NCBI GenBank assembly: GCA_035504415.1
Contig: DATJRY010000005.1
Coordinates: 62,001 to 126,000 of the forward strand
DNA length: 64,000 bases
Source: Candidatus Sulfotelmatobacter sp.
GTDB lineage: Bacteria; Vulcanimicrobiota; Vulcanimicrobiia; Vulcanimicrobiales; Vulcanimicrobiaceae
Direction: 5' to 3'
Under the pieces are notes generated by a model. It was not told the origin of the DNA. It searched no databases and was given only the letters and a program-made list of their open reading frames with translations. The translations under genes were made by a program, and so were the position numbers. Below, one piece after another: positions 42,144 to 48,838 of this stretch (the stretch's first letter is position 1; the number at the start of each line of letters is the position of its first letter).

Positions 42144-42853
42144 GCACAGCTGCCGAGCAACGCGCGAAGACGTGGATCCTCGCGCGCCATCGGTTGTTCT
42201 CGATCGGAACGGGGGCGCTGGTCGCGCTGCTCGTCTACCTCGTCGGCGCGCACTGGCTGCACCACGCGACTCGCTTCGCGGCGGCCTACGACGCCGGCGT
42301 GGCGACGATCTTGTTCTTCCTCAAGCATAGCGGTCTGCACGCCGATCCACGCTTGACGCGCGCCCGCGCCGCGCTCGACGATCCCGGTCGCAACGGCGTG
42401 CTCACGCTGGTACTGATTGCCGTCATCGCCGGGCTGGTCGCGGCCGTGCTCGAGATCGGCCGCGGACCGCAGATCAAGGACGTCGTCGAGCGCTGGGAGG
42501 CGTACGCGTTCGGCGTCGGTGCGGTCGTGCTCGGCTGGCTGTGGGTGCACTTGGTGTACACCTTCCGGTACGCGCATCTGTACTATTACGACGACGACGG
42601 CGACGGCACGGCGTGCGGCGGGATCAAGTTCCCCGGCACCGACGAACCGTCGGACTGGGACTTCGCCTACTTCGCGTTCTGCATCGGCGCGTCGTTCGCC
42701 GTCTCCGACCCGCAGGTGACGGAGACGCGCGTGCGGCGCGAGATCCTGGCCCACTCGATCATCTCGTTCGCGTACAACTCGGTCATCATCGGGATGGTGA
42801 TCAACCTGTTCGCCGGCATCTTCGGCAGCTCGGGCGGGAGCGGCGGCTCTTAG
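42116..42853 (+). CDS. DUF1345 family membrane protein
   Basis: About 245 residues with four to five hydrophobic helices: RLFSIGTGALVALLVYLVGA, GVLTLVLIAVIAGLVAAVLE, YAFGVGAVVLGWLWVHLVYT, FAYFAFCIGASFAVSDPQVT, and the C-terminal NSVIIGMVINLFAGIFGS. The block with FRYAHLYYYDDDGDGTACGG and DWDFAYFAF is diagnostic of DUF1345. The start is uncertain: GTG at 42116 overlaps the upstream gene by 28 bp, while a CTG at 42140 has GAGGA well placed before it. Function unknown; its stop overlaps that of the convergent aminotransferase gene. Confidence 0.82.
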   Translation: MPAGRGRVLSTAAEQRAKTWILARHRLFSIGTGALVALLVYLVGAHWLHHATRFAAAYDAGVATILFFLKHSGLHADPRLTRARAALDDPGRNGVLTLVLIAVIAGLVAAVLEIGRGPQIKDVVERWEAYAFGVGAVVLGWLWVHLVYTFRYAHLYYYDDDGDGTACGGIKFPGTDEPSDWDFAYFAFCIGASFAVSDPQVTETRVRREILAHSIISFAYNSVIIGMVINLFAGIFGSSGGSGGS

Positions 42854-43989
42854 CGGTCGGCGGCCAGGGCCGCCAAGAACGCGTCGATCTGCGCGGCGGT
42901 GTTGTGGCCGTGCGGCGAGACGCGAATGCCGTTGGCGCGATAGGTGACGCAGAAGCCGAGCGCCCCCAGACGCCGGCCGAGCGCGATCGGATCGACGTTC
43001 TGCCGTCGGAACGTCACGATCCCCGACTTGACGTCCTCGCGCGAGCGGTCACCCAAGACCTGCCAGCCCTGCTGCAGCAAGCCGTCGACGAGCCGGTCGG
43101 TCAGCGCCAGCACGTGCGCGCCGATGCGCTCGACGCCGGCCTCGGTCAGCACGCCGATCGAGGCGGCCAGCGAGAGCGCGCCCAGGATGTTGACGGTCCC
43201 GCCCTCGTAGCGCGTCGCGCCGGGCGCCGGCGGCTGCGCGTAGTCCAAGAAGTTCCAGATGTCGGCGACGGAACGCCAGCCGGGCAGCCGCAGCGCGACG
43301 CGGTCGAGCAGCTCCGCGCGCAGCCACAAGAAGCCCACCCCCTGCAGCGCCATCAGCCACTTGGCGCCGCCGGCATAGACGGCGTCGACGCCGGCCGCGC
43401 TCACGTCGAGCGGAAACGCGCCCAGCCCCTGCATCACGTCGACGACGAACAGCGCGCCGGCGGCGTGCGCGACCTCGGCCAACGCGGCCAGATCGTGGCG
43501 GTAACCGTCGTCGAACGTCACCCACGAGACGCTCACGACGCGCGTGCGCGAGGAGATCGTGCGCCGCAGAACGTCGGGCGTCATCCGCTCGCGCGGCGCA
43601 TCGATCAGCGTGACCGCGACGCCGCGCTGCTGCAGCGCCATCCACGGATAGGCGTTGGCGCCGAACTCGTTGGCGCCGGTAATCACCTCGTCGCCGGGGC
43701 CCAGGTCCAGGCCTTGCGCCAGGATCGTCGCACCCTCCGAGGTGTTGCGCAGCAGCGCGACCTCGTCGCGCCGGCCGCCCACGAACTCGGCGATGGCCAG
43801 GCGATACGCCGGCAGCTCGAGCTCGCGCGGCGCGGTGCCGATCACGCCGTGGGCGGCATGATCTTCGATCATCGCCCGCAGCGCGTCGCGCGTCGCGACC
43901 GGCAGCACGCCGGCCGCCGCATGGTTGAAGTACGTGAGGCCCGAGTCCAGCGCGAAACTCGAGGCCGCCAGCGGCGCCTCGGCGTTCAA
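42850..43989 (-). CDS. Class V aminotransferase / cysteine desulfurase-like
   Basis: A 379-residue PLP enzyme. LTYFNHAAAGVLPVATRDAL is the N-terminal SufS-like start. PLP-binding elements include TSEGATILAQGLDLGPGDEV, VSWVTFDDGYRHDLAAL, LFVVDVMQGLGAFPLDVS (Asp) and YAGGAKWLMALQGVGFLWL (Schiff-base Lys). I see no conserved active-site Cys loop of cysteine desulfurases, so it may be an isopenicillin-N-epimerase-like or kynureninase-like member. It overlaps the secreted protein gene that precedes it in the reading direction downstream by 4 bp. Confidence 0.88.
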   Translation of the reverse strand: MNAEAPLAASSFALDSGLTYFNHAAAGVLPVATRDALRAMIEDHAAHGVIGTAPRELELPAYRLAIAEFVGGRRDEVALLRNTSEGATILAQGLDLGPGDEVITGANEFGANAYPWMALQQRGVAVTLIDAPRERMTPDVLRRTISSRTRVVSVSWVTFDDGYRHDLAALAEVAHAAGALFVVDVMQGLGAFPLDVSAAGVDAVYAGGAKWLMALQGVGFLWLRAELLDRVALRLPGWRSVADIWNFLDYAQPPAPGATRYEGGTVNILGALSLAASIGVLTEAGVERIGAHVLALTDRLVDGLLQQGWQVLGDRSREDVKSGIVTFRRQNVDPIALGRRLGALGFCVTYRANGIRVSPHGHNTAAQIDAFLAALAADR

Positions 43990-44414
43990 CTCAGCGGGTT
44001 CGCGTTGACTTGGATCAGCGCGCGTCGGTGGCGCGCGTCGAAGCGCAGGCGCGCGCCGGCGACCCGCTGCACGAACGCGCCGAGCGGCACGTAGAGGTCG
44101 CCGTTACGGCGGAACGGTACGCCGCGCAGCGCGAGCGGCGTGCGCTGCACGGTCGCCTGGCGGCTGCCCTCGGTGAACGTCGCGGTCGTCGACTTGACGG
44201 TGACGACGACCGATCGCCCGTGGACGGTCAGCAGCCCGTCGAAGGCTTTGGAGAGGTCGACCACGTCGGCGTAGATCACCCCGCCGCGGTTGACGGCGAT
44301 CCCACCGCCGCGGTCGACGGGCCGGCCGTCGAAGCTGAGGTGCACGATCGCGTCCGCCGCCGGCGCGGGTGCCGTCAGGCTCAGCGCCAGCGCGACGATC
44401 GCGGCTCGAATCAC
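43986..44414 (-). CDS. Secreted protein with copper-amine-oxidase N-terminal-like domain
   Basis: A 142-residue exported protein (signal peptide MIRAAIVALALSLTAPAPAA). The mature part consists of GIAVNRGGVIYADVVDLSKA, TVHGRSVVVTVKSTTATFTE and RNGDLYVPLGAFVQRVAGAR, the strand-helix pattern of the Cu_amine_oxidN1 stalk domain common in bacterial cell-surface proteins; no oxidase domain is present. It overlaps phoU and the aminotransferase gene by 4 bp each, so the three are co-transcribed. Confidence 0.75.
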   Translation of the reverse strand: MIRAAIVALALSLTAPAPAADAIVHLSFDGRPVDRGGGIAVNRGGVIYADVVDLSKAFDGLLTVHGRSVVVTVKSTTATFTEGSRQATVQRTPLALRGVPFRRNGDLYVPLGAFVQRVAGARLRFDARHRRALIQVNANPLS

Positions 44415-45040
44415 CCGTAGGCTTCCTTCGTATGCCAGGCGATGTTCTGCGCGCGGTCGCCGACGCGCTCGACGATCGAGACGACGAACAGCAGCAACGT
44501 GCCGGCCGGCACGGTGGCCGGATCCTGCTGCATCTCCTTCTGCAGCGAATCGATGCTCGAGCGATACAACGAGTCGACTTGATCGTCGCGCTCGATGACC
44601 GCGTCGGCCAGTGCGCTGTCGCCCTCGCGATAGGCGCGCATCACGTCGACCAGCATCTCGTACGCCAGCGCGGCGATGCGGCCGACCTCGATCGACGCCG
44701 GCCGCACGGCCACGTCGGAGAGCTTGATCGCGTTCTTGGCGATATCGACGGCATAGTCGCCGATCCGCTCGAGGTCGGTCACGATCTGCAGCATACCCGC
44801 GATCTGCCGCAGCTCACCGGCGACGGGCTGTTGCTTCCAGATCAGCTCGATGCACGCCGCTTCGACCCGGCGGCGCGTCTCGTCGATCTCGTCGTCGCCG
44901 GCGACGACGCGCCCCGCGAGCACGACGTCGCGTCGTTCGAGCGCTTGCGTCGCCGCCCGAATGGCGTCGCAGACAAGGGCTCCGAGCCGGACGACGTCGA
45001 GGCGCGTATTCTCCAGCGCCTGATGATAGGCCGTACGCAT
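44411..45040 (-). CDS. phoU: Phosphate signalling protein PhoU
   Basis: A 209-residue protein of two PhoU helical repeats. The first is RLGALVCDAIRAATQALERR with DDEIDETRRRVEAACIELIW; the second is RIAALAYEMLVDVMRAYREG with ERDDQVDSLYRSSIDSLQKE. LQIVTDLERIGDYAVDIAKN and SIVERVGDRAQNIAWHTKEA are the metal-binding E-R-x-x-D motifs. ATG at 45040 was chosen over an upstream ATG because MRTAYHQALE fits the family start. PhoU restrains phosphate uptake through PstB/PhoR; no pst or pho genes are in the window. Confidence 0.93.
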   Translation of the reverse strand: MRTAYHQALENTRLDVVRLGALVCDAIRAATQALERRDVVLAGRVVAGDDEIDETRRRVEAACIELIWKQQPVAGELRQIAGMLQIVTDLERIGDYAVDIAKNAIKLSDVAVRPASIEVGRIAALAYEMLVDVMRAYREGDSALADAVIERDDQVDSLYRSSIDSLQKEMQQDPATVPAGTLLLFVVSIVERVGDRAQNIAWHTKEAYG

Positions 45041-45099
45041 GACCGTTCCACCATAGCAGGGGAAGGGCACGAACGGAACCCCGTGGTAGCGCCGCGCCC

Positions 45100-45879
45100 A
45101 TGCAAACGATCGAGCTGACCCGCGACGGGGCCGTCGCGACGGTGACGCTGAACCGGCCGCAGGTTCTTAATGCTCTTAACCTTCAGCTGCTCGGTGAGCT
45201 CACCGAGGTGCTCGACGAGCTCGCGAACGACGTCACCGTGCGCGCGGTGATCCTGACCGGCGCGGGGCCGAAGGCGTTCGCGGCCGGCGCCGACATCGGC
45301 GAGCTCAACGCGCTCGCCGACGCGCGAGCCGGCGAGGCGCAAGCGCGCCGCGGCCAAGCGCTGACCCGCGCGTTCGAGCGCATGCGTCCGCCCGTCATCG
45401 CGGCCGTCAACGGCTTCGCGCTGGGCGGCGGGTGCGAGCTGGCGATGGCGTGCGACATGCGCATCGCGAGCGAGAACGCGAAGTTCGGTCAGCCCGAGGT
45501 CAACCTCGGCATCCTGCCCGGCTACGGCGGGACGCAGCGCCTCACGCGCCTGGTCGGCGAGGGGATGGCGATGTACATGTGCCTGTCCGCCGAGATGATC
45601 GACGCGGCGACGGCGCTGCGGGTGGGCCTGGTCCACAAGGTCGTCGCGCCGGACGAGCTGCTGCCCGAAGCGACCCGCCTGGCCACGGTCATCGCCGGCA
45701 AGGCCCCGTTGGCCGTCGCCGCCGCCAAGCGAGCGATCGTCGAAGGCGCCGACCTGGGACTCGACGCCGCGCTCGCGCTCGAAGCCTTCCTGTTCGGCCA
45801 GACCGTCGCGACGCAGGACTTCCGGGAAGGCTCGCGCGCCTTCCTCGACAAGCGCCCCGCCACGTTCACCGGGAACTAG
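45100..45879 (+). CDS. Enoyl-CoA hydratase/isomerase
   Basis: A 259-residue crotonase. AAGADIGELNAL (first oxyanion-hole and CoA region), VIAAVNGFALGGGCELAMAC (second oxyanion Gly and catalytic Glu), FGQPEVNLGILPGYGGTQRL (second Glu) and ALRVGLVHKVVAPDELLPEA are all conserved. It hydrates 2-enoyl-CoA in fatty acid or amino acid breakdown. It stands alone, divergent from phoU with about 60 bp between. Confidence 0.94.
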   Translation: MQTIELTRDGAVATVTLNRPQVLNALNLQLLGELTEVLDELANDVTVRAVILTGAGPKAFAAGADIGELNALADARAGEAQARRGQALTRAFERMRPPVIAAVNGFALGGGCELAMACDMRIASENAKFGQPEVNLGILPGYGGTQRLTRLVGEGMAMYMCLSAEMIDAATALRVGLVHKVVAPDELLPEATRLATVIAGKAPLAVAAAKRAIVEGADLGLDAALALEAFLFGQTVATQDFREGSRAFLDKRPATFTGN

Positions 45880-45893
45880 CTCCCGGGCCGGGG

Positions 45894-46163
45894 ATGATGA
45901 GCGGGCCGCCGAAATCCGGCTCCATGTCGGCGCGCGCGTATCGCGTGATCTTGGAGCCGGACGGAGACACGCTCCGCTGCATCATCCCGGCCTTCCCGGG
46001 CATCTTCACCTTCGGTACCGATCGTGAGGATGCGTTGCGCATGGCCGCCGACGCCATCGCCCTCGAAATCGAGCACGCGACCGAGTGTGGCCTCCCCGTC
46101 CCGGAACCCGACGCGGACACGCCGATGCTCATCGAACGCGTCGCCGTCGAACCCGCCGCCTAA
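45894..46163 (+). CDS. HicB-like antitoxin
   Basis: Up to 89 residues (ATG at 45894 or 45897; ATG at 45924 gives MSARAYRVILEP). The core YRVILEPDGDTLRCIIPAFP-GIFTFGTDREDALRMAADAI matches the partial RNase-H fold of HicB antitoxins, with the typical CGLPVPEPD ending. No DNA-binding helix-turn-helix follows, so it is the short form. It comes before a HicA-like gene (5-bp gap), the reverse of the more common hicA-hicB order. Confidence 0.78.
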   Translation: MMSGPPKSGSMSARAYRVILEPDGDTLRCIIPAFPGIFTFGTDREDALRMAADAIALEIEHATECGLPVPEPDADTPMLIERVAVEPAA

Positions 46164-46168
46164 GCGAA

Positions 46169-46330
46169 ATGGCAGAGAAACTCCCGGTCGTCACAGGCGG
46201 CCAGCTTCGTCGCGCACTCCGCCGTGCCGGCTGGACCGAGGTACGCCAGCGCGGGTCCCACGTGCGCCTCGAAAAGGGTGCGTCAGCCTCACCGTACCCG
46301 AAGCTGGGACGGCTGCTGTTCAAGGCTTAG
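46169..46330 (+). CDS. HicA-like mRNA interferase, possibly truncated
   Basis: 53 residues. TGGQLRRALRRAGWTEVRQR-GSHVRLEKG is the N-terminal HicA half, including the catalytic His in GSH. The expected second half (V-P-H..., then a helix ending in ...AGL) is missing: the frame continues SASPYPKLGRLLFKA and stops. After the KG codons the +1 frame reads VSLTVPEAG, closer to the family pattern, so a frameshift is possible. Intact HicA is usually 60-80 residues. It sits at the edge of the low-GC island. Confidence 0.6.
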   Translation: MAEKLPVVTGGQLRRALRRAGWTEVRQRGSHVRLEKGASASPYPKLGRLLFKA

Positions 46331-46533
46331 CGCTACTCGGACGGTTGGCGCCTAAGCGATGACGGAAGCACGCTACGTCAGCGAAGGCGACCGAGTTTTG
46401 CTCAAGGCCCGGTCTGTGGGACCGACTATCCAGAACTATCGGAGGGCATTCCCCGGCCTAGAATTGGAGGCAGAGCAAACGCGGCAAGAGAACCAACCGC
46501 TTTGTTTGCTGCCCCGGGGGCTTGGCGTGATCG
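46331..46533. other. Transition into low-GC island, no assured gene
   Basis: A 74-residue frame (46359-46583, MTEARYVSEGDRVLLKARSV...) is open, but it overlaps the YEATS gene, has no recognisable domain and has poor codon bias. GC content falls along this stretch. No direct repeats or integrase remnants are visible. Confidence 0.35.
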
Positions 46534-47229
46534 ATGACCCCTGTTGCGAGTCCAGTTCCACAGGTTCTAGCGCCTGCCTATAATCCGACGCATGACCTCT
46601 TAGCGTTGGTGCCCGCCTTGATCTGGCCACTGGCGCTCTTGATCCTAGTATTAGCTTTCCGCGAGACCATAGCCCAGTTGACGCAGCTTATCATGAACCG
46701 CGTGCGGGATGGCGGCGCCGTGAAGCTTTGGCAGTTTGAACTAGGACAGACGTACGTCTCAAGTGGAGGTGTCACACAAAACGCAAACGCGATACATGAG
46801 CGTGATGACGTCGACCGTAGCAGACGTCATGAGCGAGCTGAGCTTGCAATGGCAAGTCGCCGTGTCTATATTGTGCACCGCCTTCAGACATCGCGCGACC
46901 CAACGCAACTTTACGACATTGTGCTGTACGCGATTCCGGCGAAGGAAGGCACCCTCGCGTCCGTGCGCCATATAGAATATTTCTTCGGACGGTCATGGGG
47001 GCACCGCATCTTCACGTCCGATGACCGAGCTAAAGGGTTTCCGGTAACTTTGTCTGCCTGGGGTCCATTCTTATGCACGGCCAAGATAGTTTTTACGGAC
47101 GACGAATCCTACACTATGTATCGCTTTATTGACTTTGAAATGGGACCCGTAGGGGCGGCGAGTGGCGAGCGAAACGCGAGCCCAACTGAGAGGCCTGTCC
47201 CTGGAGTACCTCCGCCACGAAGCCAATAA
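46534..47229 (+). CDS. Membrane-anchored prokaryotic YEATS-like (pYEATS) protein
   Basis: 231 residues. A single transmembrane helix, ALIWPLALLILVLAFRETIA (about residues 28-47), is followed by a basic juxtamembrane helix and KLWQFELGQTYV. The C-terminal domain (about 107-205) has RRVYIVHRLQTSRDPTQLYD-IVLYAIPAKEG, HIEYFFGRSWGHRIFTSDDR, FPVTLSAWGPFLCTAKIVF and SYTMYRFIDFEMG, matching the bacterial YEATS-like pattern of LYDV-LY, YFG-WG and RYIDFE. In comparative work such domains are tied to conflict systems, as I recall; the ligand is unknown. Base composition is about 50-58% GC in two lines counted here (30/60, 35/60), far below the neighbours, indicating transfer. Confidence 0.75.
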   Translation: MTPVASPVPQVLAPAYNPTHDLLALVPALIWPLALLILVLAFRETIAQLTQLIMNRVRDGGAVKLWQFELGQTYVSSGGVTQNANAIHERDDVDRSRRHERAELAMASRRVYIVHRLQTSRDPTQLYDIVLYAIPAKEGTLASVRHIEYFFGRSWGHRIFTSDDRAKGFPVTLSAWGPFLCTAKIVFTDDESYTMYRFIDFEMGPVGAASGERNASPTERPVPGVPPPRSQ

Positions 47230-47288
47230 CTCAAAGGCTCATCGGCTTGGATCGACCCATCTGAGGGCACGCCAATCTGTGATGCCGG

Positions 47289-47828
47289 TCAGCGGCTGGC
47301 GGTGGTGCGGACGGGGGTCAGGCGGGCGGTGACGGTCGCCATGGCCCGCTCGATGTCGGGGTCGTAGCCGATCCAGCGGGCACGGATGCGGCCGCTCGGG
47401 TCGATCGCGACCAGCGTCGGGTAGCCTTCGACGCCGAAGGCGTGGGCGACGGTCTGATCGGGGTCCAGGGCAACCGCCGCCATCGCAAAACGGTGCGCGA
47501 ACGGGCGGACCACGCCGTTCGGCTCGCCGACGTCGACCGAGACGACCCGCACGCCCGGGTGCGTGCGCCGGAAGTGCTGCACGAGCGGAATCGAGGCGCG
47601 GCACGGGTCGCACCAGGTCGCCCAGAAGTCGAGGAACACGACCTGGCCGCGCGCGTGGGTGAGGTCGAAGCGGCCGCCGTCGAGCGTCGCCAGCGAGACC
47701 GGCGGTGCCTGCGTCGGCGCGGGATGCAGGCGGGGGAGGACGACGAAGCGCAGGGCGGCCGCGAGGACGATCAACGCAGCCAGGACGTCGAGCCCGCGCG
47801 CCAGCCACCGGCGCGGCGGCTGCGGCAC
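47289..47828 (-). CDS. TlpA-type thioredoxin-like protein
   Basis: A 179-residue membrane-anchored thiol protein. An N-terminal helix (GLDVLAALIVLAAALRFVVL, residues 12-31) anchors it, and the thioredoxin domain has the active site FWATWCDPCRAS (Cys73, Cys76) and the cis-Pro in VEGYPTLVAID. The start is GTG at 47828. Such proteins reduce periplasmic disulfides, often for cytochrome c maturation, which fits the cytochrome c encoded elsewhere. It is divergent from a DUF2249-Crp regulator, with 54 bp between the start codons. Confidence 0.9.
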   Translation of the reverse strand: MPQPPRRWLARGLDVLAALIVLAAALRFVVLPRLHPAPTQAPPVSLATLDGGRFDLTHARGQVVFLDFWATWCDPCRASIPLVQHFRRTHPGVRVVSVDVGEPNGVVRPFAHRFAMAAVALDPDQTVAHAFGVEGYPTLVAIDPSGRIRARWIGYDPDIERAMATVTARLTPVRTTASR

Positions 47829-47882
47829 GGCTACCCGCTTCCGCGCAGGGGAAATGCCCCCTGCGACGCATCCAACCACCCG

Positions 47883-48830
47883 ATGCCAACGACCCGCGCG
47901 CCGGCGGTTACGATCGATGCCCGCACGCTGCCCGCCCAGAACCGCAGTGCCCGGATCTTCGACGCCTTCGACAAGCTCGCGCTGGGCGGCGTCCTCGAGC
48001 TGCACGAGGAGAGCGACCCGCGGGCGCTGCGCAACGAGTTCCAGCAGCAGCGCCCCGGCCGCTTCTCGTGGGATGCCCGCAATCTGGGCAGCGGGCGCTG
48101 GACGATTCGGGTCGAGCGGATCGACGAGCGCGCCGACGCCGCGACCTTCCTCTCGCACACGCCGCCGTTCGCGAACGCGAAGCAGTCGACGATCGCCGAG
48201 CTGGCCGCCGTCGCGACCGAGCGCCAATACCGCACCGGCGAAACGATCTTCGACGAGGGCGAGCTGTGGCCGTACCTCGGGTTCGTGCGCAGCGGCAAGG
48301 TCGTCTACACGCTGCTCTCGCCCGACGGCAAGACGCACTCGCTCGGTGAGCGGCTGACGCACGACCCGATCAACGAGTCGGGGACGTTCGACGGCGGCGG
48401 CGCGACGACGCGCGCCGAGGCACTGACGGACTGCACGCTGGTGCTGGTGCCCTCCGAGGCCGTGCTGCACGCCGTACGCAACGACAGCGAGCTCGCACTG
48501 GGCTTCCTCGCCGCCGCCTCGCAGGCGCGCCGCCGCTCGATCGACACGATCGCCGACCTGGCGTTCGCGCACGTGCTGCAGCGGGTCGCGAAGTTCTTGA
48601 TGTCCTACGCGCCGGCGACGGTCGGGATGGCGTCCGGTCTGCCGGGCGTCGAAAACCTCTCGCAGGCGCAGATCGCGGCGGCCGCGGGCACCGTGCGCGA
48701 CATGGCTGCCCGCGCCCTCATCCGCCTGAAGAACGCCCACGCGGTGGAGCTCGATCGCGGCCGCGTCCGCGCCATCGATCGCGCGCGGCTCGAAGCCTTC
48801 GCCCACGGCGTGCAAGCGCCGCCCGTCTGA
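47883..48830 (+). CDS. DUF2249-Crp/Fnr fusion regulator
   Basis: 315 residues. The first 80 form a DUF2249 domain (TIDARTLPAQNRSARIFDAF, LALGGVLELHEESDPRALRN, GSGRWTIRVERI). Then comes a cyclic-nucleotide-binding fold (ATERQYRTGETIFDEGELWP, YLGFVRSGKVVYTLLSPDGK) and a C-terminal winged helix with LSQAQIAAAAGTVRDMAARA as recognition helix. No Cys cluster of the FNR type is visible. DUF2249 occurs near redox and nitric-oxide genes in other bacteria. It is divergent from the thioredoxin gene and may control it; the prolyl oligopeptidase gene follows 8 bp later. Confidence 0.85.
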   Translation: MPTTRAPAVTIDARTLPAQNRSARIFDAFDKLALGGVLELHEESDPRALRNEFQQQRPGRFSWDARNLGSGRWTIRVERIDERADAATFLSHTPPFANAKQSTIAELAAVATERQYRTGETIFDEGELWPYLGFVRSGKVVYTLLSPDGKTHSLGERLTHDPINESGTFDGGGATTRAEALTDCTLVLVPSEAVLHAVRNDSELALGFLAAASQARRRSIDTIADLAFAHVLQRVAKFLMSYAPATVGMASGLPGVENLSQAQIAAAAGTVRDMAARALIRLKNAHAVELDRGRVRAIDRARLEAFAHGVQAPPV

Positions 48831-48838
48831 CGAAAGTA

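Noticed and set aside
46530-46575. T-loop-like sequence (TTGCGAGTCCAG) at the edge of the island, suggestive of a tRNA remnant
   Set aside because: No acceptor or anticodon stem can be paired around it.
46359-46583. 74-residue frame between HicA-like and YEATS genes
   Set aside because: No recognisable domain, poor codon bias, overlaps the YEATS start; kept only as a remark.
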